Shown piece after piece: positions 9,144 to 17,530 of a stretch of 64,000 nt of DNA. A program made the position numbers and the translations under genes. The notes under the pieces were generated by a model. That model was not told the origin of the DNA and did no database searches. It saw only the letters and a program-made list of their open reading frames with translations. Every line of letters begins with the position of its first letter. Position 1 is the first letter of the stretch. Location of the stretch: the NCBI RefSeq assembly GCF_003441615.1, contig NZ_CP031842.1:3194301-3258300 (forward strand), in the 5' to 3' direction. Origin of the DNA: Dechloromonas sp. HYN0024. GTDB taxonomy: Bacteria; Pseudomonadota; Gammaproteobacteria; Burkholderiales; Rhodocyclaceae.

Positions 9144-9596
9144 CTAGCTGACCACCTGAAACATTGAAACAACTTCGGCCGGGGCAGCAACGACATGCAG
9201 TTTTTCGCGAAATGCCCGGTCAGAAAACTTTTGCGCCAGCTCGGAGAGAATTTGCAGGTGCTGCTCGGTAGCCTGTTCGGGTACCAGCAGAACGAAGAGC
9301 AGATCAACAGGGCGTCCATCCGGTGAGTCAAATGGTACCGGGGTCGTCAGGCGCATAAACGCACCGACAGCCTGTTTAAGACCCTTTATCCGGCCGTGGG
9401 GAATCGCCACGCCCTGACCGAGGCCGGTAGAGCCGAGCTTTTCGCGCGCGAAGAGGCTGTCGAAAATGATCGACCGGGCGAGGCCAAGGCGATTTTCGAA
9501 GAGCATGCCAGCCTGTTCGAAAACACGCTTCTTGCTGCTGGCATCGAGATCAAGCAGAACCTGATCGGCGGATAGGAGATTGGTTAAGGGATTCAT
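9144..9596 (-). CDS. ptsN: PTS IIA-like nitrogen regulatory protein
   Basis: 150 residues, a stand-alone EIIA of the nitrogen PTS (PtsP-NPr-PtsN), which regulates potassium transport and sigma-54-linked processes by its phosphorylation state. The phospho-acceptor is His67 in GVAIPHGRI. Cytoplasmic. The gene lies between hpf and hprK in one leftward operon. Confidence 0.95.
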   Translation of the reverse strand: MNPLTNLLSADQVLLDLDASSKKRVFEQAGMLFENRLGLARSIIFDSLFAREKLGSTGLGQGVAIPHGRIKGLKQAVGAFMRLTTPVPFDSPDGRPVDLLFVLLVPEQATEQHLQILSELAQKFSDRAFREKLHVVAAPAEVVSMFQVVS

Positions 9597-9652
9597 GGGG
9601 AAGGTGAGAAAAACAAAGGCCGCAGCATGCTTCGCCGCGGCCCGTTCGGCGC

Positions 9653-9979
9653 TTATTCAGCGGCGGCGTGCAGCCCGGGCTTGTCACCACGATGGTGATC
9701 CTGGACCTTCTGCTTGTACTTCTGAACCTGACGGTCCAGTTTATCGAACAGGGCATCGATGGCGGCGTAGAGATCGTCACCGGACTCTTCGACATGCATG
9801 TCCTTACCCGGAACATGGACGGTCACTTCGGCCTTCTGTTTGAGCTTTTCGACGGACAGGACGACGTTGACGCCAGTCACCTTGTCGAAATGGCGAATCA
9901 CCGGATCCAGCTTGTTTTCGACGTATTCGCGAAGTGCCGGGGTAACTTCAATGTGATGCCCACTAATCTGCAGATTCAC
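9653..9979 (-). CDS. hpf: Ribosome hibernation promoting factor (short form)
   Basis: 108 residues, the short HPF/YfiA type without the long C-terminal dimerisation domain. It binds the 30S decoding centre in stationary phase and promotes formation of 100S dimers. The start [13 protein letters not shown] and the pattern of basic residues are typical. It follows rpoN by 15 nt, a conserved neighbourhood in which HPF and PtsN are co-expressed with sigma-54. Confidence 0.95.
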   Translation of the reverse strand: MNLQISGHHIEVTPALREYVENKLDPVIRHFDKVTGVNVVLSVEKLKQKAEVTVHVPGKDMHVEESGDDLYAAIDALFDKLDRQVQKYKQKVQDHHRGDKPGLHAAAE

Positions 9980-9994
9980 TTTATTCTCCTCTCT

Positions 9995-11467
9995 CTACAG
10001 GGTCTTGCGTAAATTGACCGGGGGAATGTTGAGCGACTCGCGGTATTTGGCGACCGTCCGTCGGGCAACTACGATTCCCTGCTGGCCTAGTATTTCGGAT
10101 AATTGACTATCCGACAAGGGCTTCTTGCCATCCTCAGCCGAGATCAACTGCTTGATCAGTGCCCGGATGGCCGTAGCAGAACACGCACCGCCAGTATCAG
10201 TGGCGACATGGCTGCCGAAGAAGTATTTCAATTCGAAGATACCACGCGGCGTCGCCATGTATTTCTGGCTGGTGACACGCGATACCGTCGATTCATGCAA
10301 ACCGAGAATATCGGCAATTTCGCGCAGGACCAGCGGCCGCATCGCCACTTCCCCATGCTCGAAAAACTGCCGTTGGCGATCAACGATGGCTTGTGTCACG
10401 CGGTGTATGGTTTCGAACCGTTGCTGAACGTTTTTGATCAGCCAGCGGGCTTCCTGCAACTGAGTCGACAGATTGCCGTTGCCGCGCCGCTGCTTGGACA
10501 GAATTTCCGCGTAGAGACGATTGATGCGCAGACGCGGATAAGCATCCGGATTAATGTAGGCGGTCCACTTGCCCTTGAGCTTCTTCACGATAACATCGGG
10601 CGTGATATAGCGGGCCTCGATCTGTGAAAAACGGGCTGCCGGGCGTGGATTCAGGCTGGTAATGACGCTCTGCGCAGCCTTCAGCGACTCGTCGTCGCAA
10701 CCGGTCAGCCGGCGAATCTTGGCAAAATCGCGGGCGGCCAGAAGTTCGAGATGTTTCTGAACAATGGTCAGGGCCAGATCGCGGGTGGCATCGCCGCCAG
10801 GCAGGGCCTTGAGTTGCAGGGCCAGACATTCCTGCAGATTGCGCGCACCGATGCCGACCGGGTCGAAGTTCTGGATGTGATGCAGCGCAATTTCCAGCTC
10901 TTCGATTTCAATTTCGTATTCCGGCGGCAAGGTTTCCCAGAGTTCTTCCAGCGAAGCCGACAGATAGCCATCATCATCAAGCGCTTCGATCAGGAAGCGC
11001 ACCAGGCTACGGTCACGCTCGGACACCTGGGTCATCCCCAACTGCCAGCCAAGATGGTCGCGCAGGCTAATCGTCGTCCCGTGGATGTCCTGCGAATCGT
11101 TGTCATCGTCGTCGTCCCGTCCGGCCCCGGTGAAGGTACCAGCATCGGAAGCCCAGCGGTCGTCATCGACATCGGAGGGTGCAGACGGAACATCCTGCTC
11201 GCGGTCGTCGCGGGCATCACGCTCTTCGCGCTCGGCCTTTTGCTCGCGCTCGCCTTCGCTGGTTTGCGGCGAATCGAACTGCTGGGCACTGGAAAAAGTC
11301 TCGGCCCCCTGTTCGTCCTCGCGCTCAAGCATGGGATTTTCGAGCAGGTAACGCTCGATTTCCTGCTGCATTTCGATTGTCGACAGCTGCAACAGCTTGA
11401 TCGACTGCTGCAACTGAGGAGTAAGCGCCAGGTGTTGGGAGAGTTTTAGCTGGAGTGCCGGCTTCAT
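9995..11467 (-). CDS. rpoN: RNA polymerase sigma-54 factor
   Basis: 490 residues. Region I at the N-terminus is Gln- and Leu-rich (LQLKLSQHLALTPQLQQSIKLL begins near residue 5), and an acidic region II lies at about 50-120. The RpoN box ARRTVAKYRE at 468-477 recognises the -24 promoter element. It depends on enhancer-binding ATPases, none of which is encoded in the window. It lies 27 nt after lptB in the same leftward block. Confidence 0.97.
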   Translation of the reverse strand: MKPALQLKLSQHLALTPQLQQSIKLLQLSTIEMQQEIERYLLENPMLEREDEQGAETFSSAQQFDSPQTSEGEREQKAEREERDARDDREQDVPSAPSDVDDDRWASDAGTFTGAGRDDDDDNDSQDIHGTTISLRDHLGWQLGMTQVSERDRSLVRFLIEALDDDGYLSASLEELWETLPPEYEIEIEELEIALHHIQNFDPVGIGARNLQECLALQLKALPGGDATRDLALTIVQKHLELLAARDFAKIRRLTGCDDESLKAAQSVITSLNPRPAARFSQIEARYITPDVIVKKLKGKWTAYINPDAYPRLRINRLYAEILSKQRRGNGNLSTQLQEARWLIKNVQQRFETIHRVTQAIVDRQRQFFEHGEVAMRPLVLREIADILGLHESTVSRVTSQKYMATPRGIFELKYFFGSHVATDTGGACSATAIRALIKQLISAEDGKKPLSDSQLSEILGQQGIVVARRTVAKYRESLNIPPVNLRKTL

Positions 11468-11494
11468 CGGTGAGTAGCGGTTTCTATCTTTCGG

Positions 11495-12229
11495 TCAGAG
11501 CTTGAAATGCTCGCCGAGATAAACCTTTCGTACGCTTTCATTATCGACGATTTCGGCCGGACGTCCAGCCGCCAGAACGTTTCCGGCGTTGATAATGTAG
11601 GCGTGATCGCAGATACCGAGCGTCTCGCGAACGTTATGGTCGGTAATCAGCACACCAATACCGCGCTCCTTGAGGAAGCGGATGATTTTCTGAATTTCGA
11701 GCACGGCGATCGGATCGACGCCGGCAAACGGTTCATCGAGCAGGATAAACCGCGGATTGGTGGCCAGCGCCCGGGCTATTTCGACCCGTCGCCGCTCACC
11801 GCCGGAGAGCGCCGAAGCGTTGACATGGCGGACGTGGCCGACATGCAGCTCGCTGAGCAAGCCTTCCAGGCGATCATTGAGTTCGGCTTCCGGCAGGTTG
11901 AGCAGTTCGAGAATGGCGCGGATGTTTTCCTCGACATTCAGTTTGCGAAATACCGAGGCCTCCTGCGGCAGGTAAGACAGGCCGAGCCGTGCCCGGCTAT
12001 GCATCGGCAGGTGGGTCAGGCGATTGTCGTCGATATAGACTTCGCCACCATCAGCCGCAACCAGCCCGACGATCATGTAAAAACAAGTGGTCTTGCCGGC
12101 ACCGTTCGGCCCGAGCAGGCCGACGACCTCACCCGACTTGACCTCGAAAGAGACGTCCTCAACCACCGTCCGCGCCTTGTAGCGCTTCCTGAGATTGTGA
12201 GCCGATAGTTTGGCGGCCGGCATGTTCAT
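11495..12229 (-). CDS. lptB: LPS export ABC transporter ATP-binding protein LptB
   Basis: 244 residues. Cytoplasmic ATPase of the LptB2FGC complex that extracts lipopolysaccharide from the inner membrane. Walker [10 protein letters not shown], signature LSGGERRR and Walker [11 protein letters not shown] are all present, and the conserved C-terminal end [12 protein letters not shown] is typical of LptB. The ATG overlaps the recX stop as ATGA, so translation is probably coupled. Unusually, lptC and lptA do not precede it; recX does. Confidence 0.95.
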   Translation of the reverse strand: MNMPAAKLSAHNLRKRYKARTVVEDVSFEVKSGEVVGLLGPNGAGKTTCFYMIVGLVAADGGEVYIDDNRLTHLPMHSRARLGLSYLPQEASVFRKLNVEENIRAILELLNLPEAELNDRLEGLLSELHVGHVRHVNASALSGGERRRVEIARALATNPRFILLDEPFAGVDPIAVLEIQKIIRFLKERGIGVLITDHNVRETLGICDHAYIINAGNVLAAGRPAEIVDNESVRKVYLGEHFKL

Positions 12230-12657
12230 TCATCCACTCCCTGCATGGCCCGGCGAATAGCGTCGCCGGAAAAACCGCGATATTGCAGGAAACGCATCTG
12301 TTTAGCACGCTCTTCGGCAGTTTTCGGCGGCTGGCCGAATTTCTTTGCCCATATAACCCGACAGCGCTCGGCTTCGTCGCCAGCCTCGGGGAGCGCCGCC
12401 GCGATGTCGGTATCGCTTACGCCTTGCTGGCGCAGTTCCTGACGCAGGCGGGCATCGCCGTAGCGCCGGCCGCGGGCAGCCACCCGCTGGGTGGCATAAC
12501 GGCAATCGGAAAGCAGGCGCTCGGCCTGCAGGGTGTCAAGAACACCCGTAAGTTCTTCTTCGGATTCGGCGTGCGGCGCCAACTTGGCCTGCAAGCCGGC
12601 CCGGCTGTAATCACGCCGGGTCAGCAATTGCAGGGCACGGACGCGGAGGTCAGGCAT
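12226..12657 (-). CDS. recX: Regulatory protein RecX
   Basis: 143 residues. RecX caps and inhibits RecA filaments. The sequence is basic and helical with the family features RALxLLTRRxYSRxxLxxKL at the start and LxxRGFSxDxIRxA near the end. I start at the ATG at 12657, which overlaps the recA end by 8 nt; an upstream in-frame start would run far into recA. Position directly after recA is the classical arrangement. Confidence 0.93.
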   Translation of the reverse strand: MPDLRVRALQLLTRRDYSRAGLQAKLAPHAESEEELTGVLDTLQAERLLSDCRYATQRVAARGRRYGDARLRQELRQQGVSDTDIAAALPEAGDEAERCRVIWAKKFGQPPKTAEERAKQMRFLQYRGFSGDAIRRAMQGVDE

Positions 12658-13678
12658 CAGCGGCAGCAGCCTTGGTCGGCTTGATGACGGTGGTACTGGC
12701 CGCCTCACGAATCTTCGCTTCGATTTCCTGGGCGATTTCCGGGTGCGATTTCAGGAATTCGCGGGAATTGTCCTTGCCCTGGCCGATTTTTTCGCCCTTG
12801 TAGGAATACCAAGCACCCGACTTCTCGACCAACTTGTGGGCAACGCCCATTTCGACGACTTCACCCTGACGCGAAATGCCTTCTCCGTAAAGGATGTCGA
12901 AAATGGCTTCACGGAAGGGTGGGGCGACCTTGTTCTTGACGACCTTGACCTTGGTTTCGCTGCCGATCACTTCATCGCCCTTCTTGATCGCGCCGATACG
13001 GCGGATATCAAGACGGACAGACGCGTAAAACTTGAGCGCATTGCCGCCGGTAGTGGTTTCCGGCGAGCCGAACATGACACCGATCTTCATTCGGATCTGG
13101 TTGATGAAGATGACCAGGGTATTCGTCTTCTTGATGTTGGCGGTCAGCTTGCGCAGAGCCTGGCTCATCAGGCGGGCATGCAGACCAACCATCTGGTCGC
13201 CCATTTCGCCTTCGATTTCGGCACGCGGCGTAAGGGCAGCCACCGAGTCGATGACAATGATGTCCACAGAGCCGGAGCGAACCAGCATATCGGCGATCTC
13301 AAGCGCCTGTTCGCCGGTGTCGGGCTGCGAGATGAGCAGATCGCCGACACTGACGCCGAGCTTCTGGGCATATTGCGGATCGAGCGCGTGTTCGGCGTCG
13401 ATGAAGGCGGCGACGCCACCGAGTTTCTGCATTTCGGCAACGACCTGCAGGCACAGCGTGGTCTTGCCCGAGGATTCCGGACCGTAGATTTCGACGACAC
13501 GGCCACGCGGCAGACCACCGACACCAAGAGCAATGTCCAGACCGAGCGAGCCGGTAGACACCACCTGAATGCCTTCGTCGATTTCGGCATCGCCCATCTT
13601 CATGATGGAGCCTTTGCCGAATTGCTTTTCGATCTGTTGCAGCGCTGCGGCGAGCGCCTTTGCCTTGTTGTCGTCCAT
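12650..13678 (-). CDS. recA: Recombinase RecA
   Basis: 342 residues. ATP-dependent strand exchange protein and co-protease for LexA. Walker [10 protein letters not shown], the L1/L2 loop regions (including [17 protein letters not shown]) and the usual [13 protein letters not shown] start are present; the C-terminus is Ala-rich rather than strongly acidic. A canonical SOS box lies 177 bp upstream of the start codon, so either the leader is long or the box mainly serves the divergent gene. First gene of the leftward block running to hprK. Confidence 0.98.
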   Translation of the reverse strand: MDDNKAKALAAALQQIEKQFGKGSIMKMGDAEIDEGIQVVSTGSLGLDIALGVGGLPRGRVVEIYGPESSGKTTLCLQVVAEMQKLGGVAAFIDAEHALDPQYAQKLGVSVGDLLISQPDTGEQALEIADMLVRSGSVDIIVIDSVAALTPRAEIEGEMGDQMVGLHARLMSQALRKLTANIKKTNTLVIFINQIRMKIGVMFGSPETTTGGNALKFYASVRLDIRRIGAIKKGDEVIGSETKVKVVKNKVAPPFREAIFDILYGEGISRQGEVVEMGVAHKLVEKSGAWYSYKGEKIGQGKDNSREFLKSHPEIAQEIEAKIREAASTTVIKPTKAAAADA

Positions 13679-13854
13679 GGGGTTACCTCGGAAATTTGAG
13701 CGGATTATGGCACAGGGGCCAAAGATGGAATAGAAATTGCTGAGCTTGATCGACTAGCTGACTGCTTCGCAAAGGCAATCGGTCGCCATCAATTTCAGTG
13801 ATCACACGGAAAGGACGAGGTATATTCCCAGCCCGCTCCGTCTTTAATTAGATA

Positions 13855-13870
13855 CTGTGTATAAATACAG
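13855..13870. promoter_or_regulatory. SOS box (LexA-binding site)
   Basis: CTGT-N8-ACAG matches the LexA consensus of E. coli type exactly, with the AT-rich spacer GTATAAAT that contains a TATAAA -10-like hexamer. It lies 10 nt before the ATG of the small gene at 13881 and 177 bp before recA on the other strand, so LexA bound here would cover the promoter of the small gene and possibly recA. Confidence 0.85.
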
Positions 13871-13880
13871 TACATTTACC

Positions 13881-14117
13881 ATGGCCGCTTGGCAAGAAAA
13901 TTCTGCATGCAAATCAAGGCATCGCCAGCTGCTGCTGGGTATCGCCCTGACCATCCTTGCCCCTTCGGGCTGGACCAAGCCGGCCCTCTGGTACTGGTGG
14001 GCCAGCCAGCAGACCGAACATCGCGTCTGCGCCCAAAGCTCGCCGGGCGCCGCCTGGTTTCGCGACAGCACCGCGTTCACCGACAGCACCTGCAGCATTC
14101 GGGCAAAGCCATTTTGA
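13881..14117 (+). CDS. Small SOS-controlled envelope protein of unknown function
   Basis: 78 residues. A basic stretch (KSRHR) is followed by a hydrophobic segment of about 15 residues (QLLLGIALTILAPSG), then a Trp-rich, probably extracytoplasmic tail with two Cys residues (RVC and STC) that could form a disulfide. I do not recognise the family. A GTG at 13857 is in frame but lies inside the SOS box, so I start at the ATG at 13881. Its TGA overlaps the TTG start of rluA (TTGA), suggesting coupling. By position it resembles SOS-induced small membrane inhibitors such as cell-division regulators, but that is only an analogy. Confidence 0.65.
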   Translation: MAAWQENSACKSRHRQLLLGIALTILAPSGWTKPALWYWWASQQTEHRVCAQSSPGAAWFRDSTAFTDSTCSIRAKPF

Positions 14118-14767
14118 CTGCCTATCTGCCGCCCCCCAACCTTGGGCTGACGCTGATTCATGTCGACACCGACATCATCGTCGTCGACAAGCCGTCCGGT
14201 CTGCTCTCTGTCCCTGGACGCGGGGAGGGCATGGACGACTGCCTCGCGTCCCGCGTTCAGGCGAGATTTCCCGATGCCCTGATTGCCCATCGCCTGGATA
14301 TGTCGACCTCGGGCCTGCTGGTCCTGGCGCGTGGTGCCGAAATGCACAGGCGGCTTTCAAGGTTTTTCCGGGAACGCCAGATCGACAAGCGTTACCTTGC
14401 CGTCGTCGCCGGGCTGATGGCCGACGATAGGGGCGAGGTTGAGCTGCCGCTCATTTGCGACTGGCCAAACCGCCCCCGGCAAAAGGTCGATTTCGAGATC
14501 GGAAAGCCTTCCCTGACCCGCTTTCGTGTGATCAGCCGCGACCCCGTCGCCAATACGACACGCGTCGAACTGGAGCCAGTGACCGGACGCTCGCACCAAC
14601 TGCGGGTACATCTGGCCTCGCTCGGCCATCCGATTCTCGGCGACGACCTCTATGGCGGCGAGGCAACGGCGCTGGCCGATCGACTGTTGCTGCACGCCAT
14701 GGATCTGGGGCTTTTTCACCCGGCCACCGAAGCCCCCGTGCAATTTCACTCGGACGCTCCCTTTTGA
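14114..14767 (+). CDS. rluA: RluA-type 23S rRNA/tRNA pseudouridine synthase
   Basis: 217 residues from a TTG start, close to the 219 of E. coli RluA, which modifies 23S U746 and tRNA U32. The catalytic Asp61 is in HRLD, and PLICDWPNRP plus ITGRSHQLRVH-like (VTGRSHQLRVH) segments match RluA rather than RluC or RluD. A longer in-frame ORF begins at 13889, but its extra 75 residues are only a frame shadow of the small SOS gene. The overlap with that gene suggests rluA is read at least partly by coupling from an SOS-inducible transcript. Confidence 0.88.
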   Translation: MTAYLPPPNLGLTLIHVDTDIIVVDKPSGLLSVPGRGEGMDDCLASRVQARFPDALIAHRLDMSTSGLLVLARGAEMHRRLSRFFRERQIDKRYLAVVAGLMADDRGEVELPLICDWPNRPRQKVDFEIGKPSLTRFRVISRDPVANTTRVELEPVTGRSHQLRVHLASLGHPILGDDLYGGEATALADRLLLHAMDLGLFHPATEAPVQFHSDAPF

Positions 14768-14791
14768 CGCCGAAAATGCAATCAACGACCT

Positions 14792-14797
14792 TATAAT
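14792..14797 (+). promoter_or_regulatory. Candidate -10 element of the symporter gene
   Basis: A perfect TATAAT lies 41 nt before the ATG at 14839, in the gap after rluA. No clear -35 hexamer is at the right spacing. Confidence 0.4.
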
Positions 14798-14838
14798 TCC
14801 AGCGTTTTCAAACCCTTGCCTCCGTTGACCACGCGATC

Positions 14839-16386
14839 ATGCTGATCTGGTTCGTCGTTCTCTACCTGCTCGTTTCCATTGGCATTGGCCTCTTTGCCGC
14901 CACCCGCGTGCATAGTGCCAAGGACTTCGCCGTTGCCGGCCGCCACCTGCCGCTACCGGTCGTTACCGCCACCGTTTTCGCCACCTGGTTCGGGGCCGAG
15001 GCCGTTTTCGGTGTCTCCGCCACCTTCGTCAAGGATGGCCTGAGTGGGGTGGTCGCCGACCCGTTCGGCTCGTCGATGTGCCTGATCATCGCCGGGGTTT
15101 TCTTTTCCCGGAAACTCTACAAACTCAATATCCTGACCCTCGGCGACTATTTCCGGCTGCGCTACAACCGCACGGTCGAGGTATTGACCACGCTCTGCAT
15201 CGTCGCCTCGTACCTCGGCTGGGTATCAGCCCAGATCAAGGCCCTTGGCCTCGTTTTCAATGTCGTTACCGGCGGCTACGTCAGCCAGACGGCGGGCATG
15301 ATCCTCGGTGCCGCCATCGTACTGACCTACACCACGTTCGGTGGCATGCTCTCCGTCGCCATCCTCGATTTCGTCCAGATGGGCGTCATCATGGGCGGCA
15401 TGCTGTATATCGGCTACGTCGTCTCCGGCCTGACCGGCGGCGTCGAACTGGTCATCAACCATGCCTCGGCGGCCGGCAAGCTCGACTTTTTCCCGCCGCC
15501 CGATCCCTGGCTGTGGCTCAGTTTCCTGGGTGCCTGGATCACCATGATGCTCGGCTCGATCCCCCAGCAGGACGTCTTCCAGCGCATCACCTCGGCCAGA
15601 AGCCAGAAAATCGCGCTGTGGGGTTCGATTCTTGGTGCCTCGATCTATTTCTGCTTCACCTTCGTGCCGATGTTCATCGCCTACTCGGCCACGCTGATCG
15701 ACCCGGAACTGTTCAACGGCTTGCTGCAGACCGACTCGCAACTGGTTCTCCCGACCCTGGTCCTCCAGCACACCCCGGTCTTCGCCCAGGCCATCTTCTT
15801 CGGCGCCGTGCTCTCGGCCATCATGAGTTGCTCCTCGGCCACCCTGCTGGCCCCCTCGGTGGCCTTTTCGGAAAACATCGTCCGCGGCTTCTACCCGAAC
15901 ATGGGCGACCACCAGTTCCTGCGCGTCATGCGTGGCGCCATCGTGGTATTTGCCGGAATCGTCCTAGGCTTTGCGCTGTACTCCAACGCCAGCATTTTCA
16001 AGATGGTTGAAAACGCCTACAAGATTACCCTGGCCGGTGCCTTCGTGCCGCTTTTCTTCGGCGCCTTCTGGAAGCGGTCGACCACCCAGGGCGCGCTGGC
16101 CGCCATTTTTGGCGGCCTCTCCGCCTGGATCCTGATCGAGGTACTGGTCAGCTTCAGCGGCCAGCCCACTGGCACACCGGATTACGCCTACGCCCTGGTC
16201 GGCATCGGGCAGGCCGTGCCGCCGCAGCTGATCGGGCTGGCCGTCAGCATCATTGGCATGGTCGCCGGATCGCTCCTGCCGCAATGGGTCGGACATAGGC
16301 AAGCTTCTGCCGATGTCCACGATGCACTACGGCATCTGGCGGCAGCAGAAACCCATCACACCAGGGAACATCCGCATCGCCATTAA
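14839..16386 (+). CDS. Sodium:solute symporter family protein
   Basis: 515 residues with about 13 predicted membrane segments, of the SSS family that couples uptake of small solutes to the sodium gradient in the inner membrane. The family region QQDVFQRITSAR near 235 and the Ser/Cys-rich segment MSCSSATLLAPS near 330 are visible. The substrate cannot be read from sequence. The last 20 residues are rich in His (ETHHTREHPHRH), which is not a conserved feature of the family. It stands alone between rluA and vanZ. Confidence 0.85.
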   Translation: MLIWFVVLYLLVSIGIGLFAATRVHSAKDFAVAGRHLPLPVVTATVFATWFGAEAVFGVSATFVKDGLSGVVADPFGSSMCLIIAGVFFSRKLYKLNILTLGDYFRLRYNRTVEVLTTLCIVASYLGWVSAQIKALGLVFNVVTGGYVSQTAGMILGAAIVLTYTTFGGMLSVAILDFVQMGVIMGGMLYIGYVVSGLTGGVELVINHASAAGKLDFFPPPDPWLWLSFLGAWITMMLGSIPQQDVFQRITSARSQKIALWGSILGASIYFCFTFVPMFIAYSATLIDPELFNGLLQTDSQLVLPTLVLQHTPVFAQAIFFGAVLSAIMSCSSATLLAPSVAFSENIVRGFYPNMGDHQFLRVMRGAIVVFAGIVLGFALYSNASIFKMVENAYKITLAGAFVPLFFGAFWKRSTTQGALAAIFGGLSAWILIEVLVSFSGQPTGTPDYAYALVGIGQAVPPQLIGLAVSIIGMVAGSLLPQWVGHRQASADVHDALRHLAAAETHHTREHPHRH

Positions 16387-16471
16387 ATCCGGGGGCACCA
16401 GATTATTCCAAATGCATTTGCTCGGCACTTAAAGTGCTGACAGAAGCACCAATCGCCCCTAGAATCAATTC

Positions 16472-17530
16472 ATGCCCCATCATGGTCGTGGCCCCATTCT
16501 GCTTTCCCGCTACCTGGCGCTGGCCTGGTGCGGGCTGGTCGTCTACGGCAGCCTGCATCCGTTTACCGGCTGGCGGGATACCGGGGTATCTCCGATCGCC
16601 TTTCTTGAAGGTGGCTGGCCGCGCTACTGGACGAGCTTCGACCTCGCCGCCAATGTGGCGGTTTACCTGCCTCTTGGCTTTTTCCTGACCCTGGCGCTAA
16701 GCGGTCTGCCCGGCCGGTGGACCGCGCCGGTGCTCGCCGTGTTACTGAGCGGCAGTGTCAGCTTTGGACTGGAAACGGCACAAACCTGGCTGCCCTCACG
16801 CGTTCCCTCCAACCTCGACCTCGCCTGCAATACGCTGGGGGGACTGCTCGGTGCCCTGTGGGCGCAAGTAGTCGGGCCCCGCGTTTTCGCGCGCATCGCA
16901 CAGCTCGAACATCGCCTGATCGCCCCCATTCCGCACGCTGAACTCGGCCTGACCCTGCTCGGGCTTTGGCTGCTCGTGCCGTTGTCGCCGGAAACCCTGC
17001 TCTTCGGGGCGGGAGACTTGCGACAGATTTTTGGCCTGACCGGTGCCGTTCCCTTTGCCGCCGAAAGTTTCGTCATGATCGAGGCTACCGTCACAGCCCT
17101 CAATACCATCGCGGTTGGTTTGATCGTTCGCATGCTCTGTGCCCGCCTTCTCTTCGCCTACCTGATCGTGCCGCTGTTTTTGCTGCTCTGCCTGCTCATC
17201 AGCACCCTTGCTGCCGCCGTTCTGGTCAGCCCGACCGATGCGCTGGCCTGGCTTACGCCGGGGGCCACGCTCGGACTGGCTGTAGCCAGCGGCATCCTCG
17301 CCGTCGCTGTTGCCCTGCCGGCCACACCACGCCTGATGATCACTGCGCTGGCGCTGATGGCCGGTACGGTTTTGGTCAACATGGCCCCGCCCAACCCCTA
17401 TTCAGCTGCGGCCTTGGCGGCCTGGCGGCAGGGTCACTTCCTCAATTTCAATGGCCTGACCCGAATTACTGGCACCCTGTGGCCCTTCCTGACACTACCC
17501 TTCCTGCTGCTGACGACGCGCCGGGCCTAG
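16472..17530 (+). CDS. VanZ family membrane protein
   Basis: 352 residues with many hydrophobic segments. The N-terminal third (about 10-125) is the VanZ-like domain, with GSLHPFTGW, the membrane segment NVAVYLPLGFF and ETAQTWLPSRVPSNLDLACNTLGG-type residues; the rest is further membrane segments of unknown role. VanZ confers low teicoplanin resistance in enterococci, but most family members are uncharacterised. Its 3' end overlaps the start of the P-type ATPase gene by about 50 nt. Confidence 0.8.
   Translation: MPHHGRGPILLSRYLALAWCGLVVYGSLHPFTGWRDTGVSPIAFLEGGWPRYWTSFDLAANVAVYLPLGFFLTLALSGLPGRWTAPVLAVLLSGSVSFGLETAQTWLPSRVPSNLDLACNTLGGLLGALWAQVVGPRVFARIAQLEHRLIAPIPHAELGLTLLGLWLLVPLSPETLLFGAGDLRQIFGLTGAVPFAAESFVMIEATVTALNTIAVGLIVRMLCARLLFAYLIVPLFLLLCLLISTLAAAVLVSPTDALAWLTPGATLGLAVASGILAVAVALPATPRLMITALALMAGTVLVNMAPPNPYSAAALAAWRQGHFLNFNGLTRITGTLWPFLTLPFLLLTTRRA

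Noticed and set aside
13857..13880. GTG start for the small SOS gene
   Set aside because: It lies inside the LexA site and -10 element, so it would not be transcribed; the ATG at 13881 is preferred.
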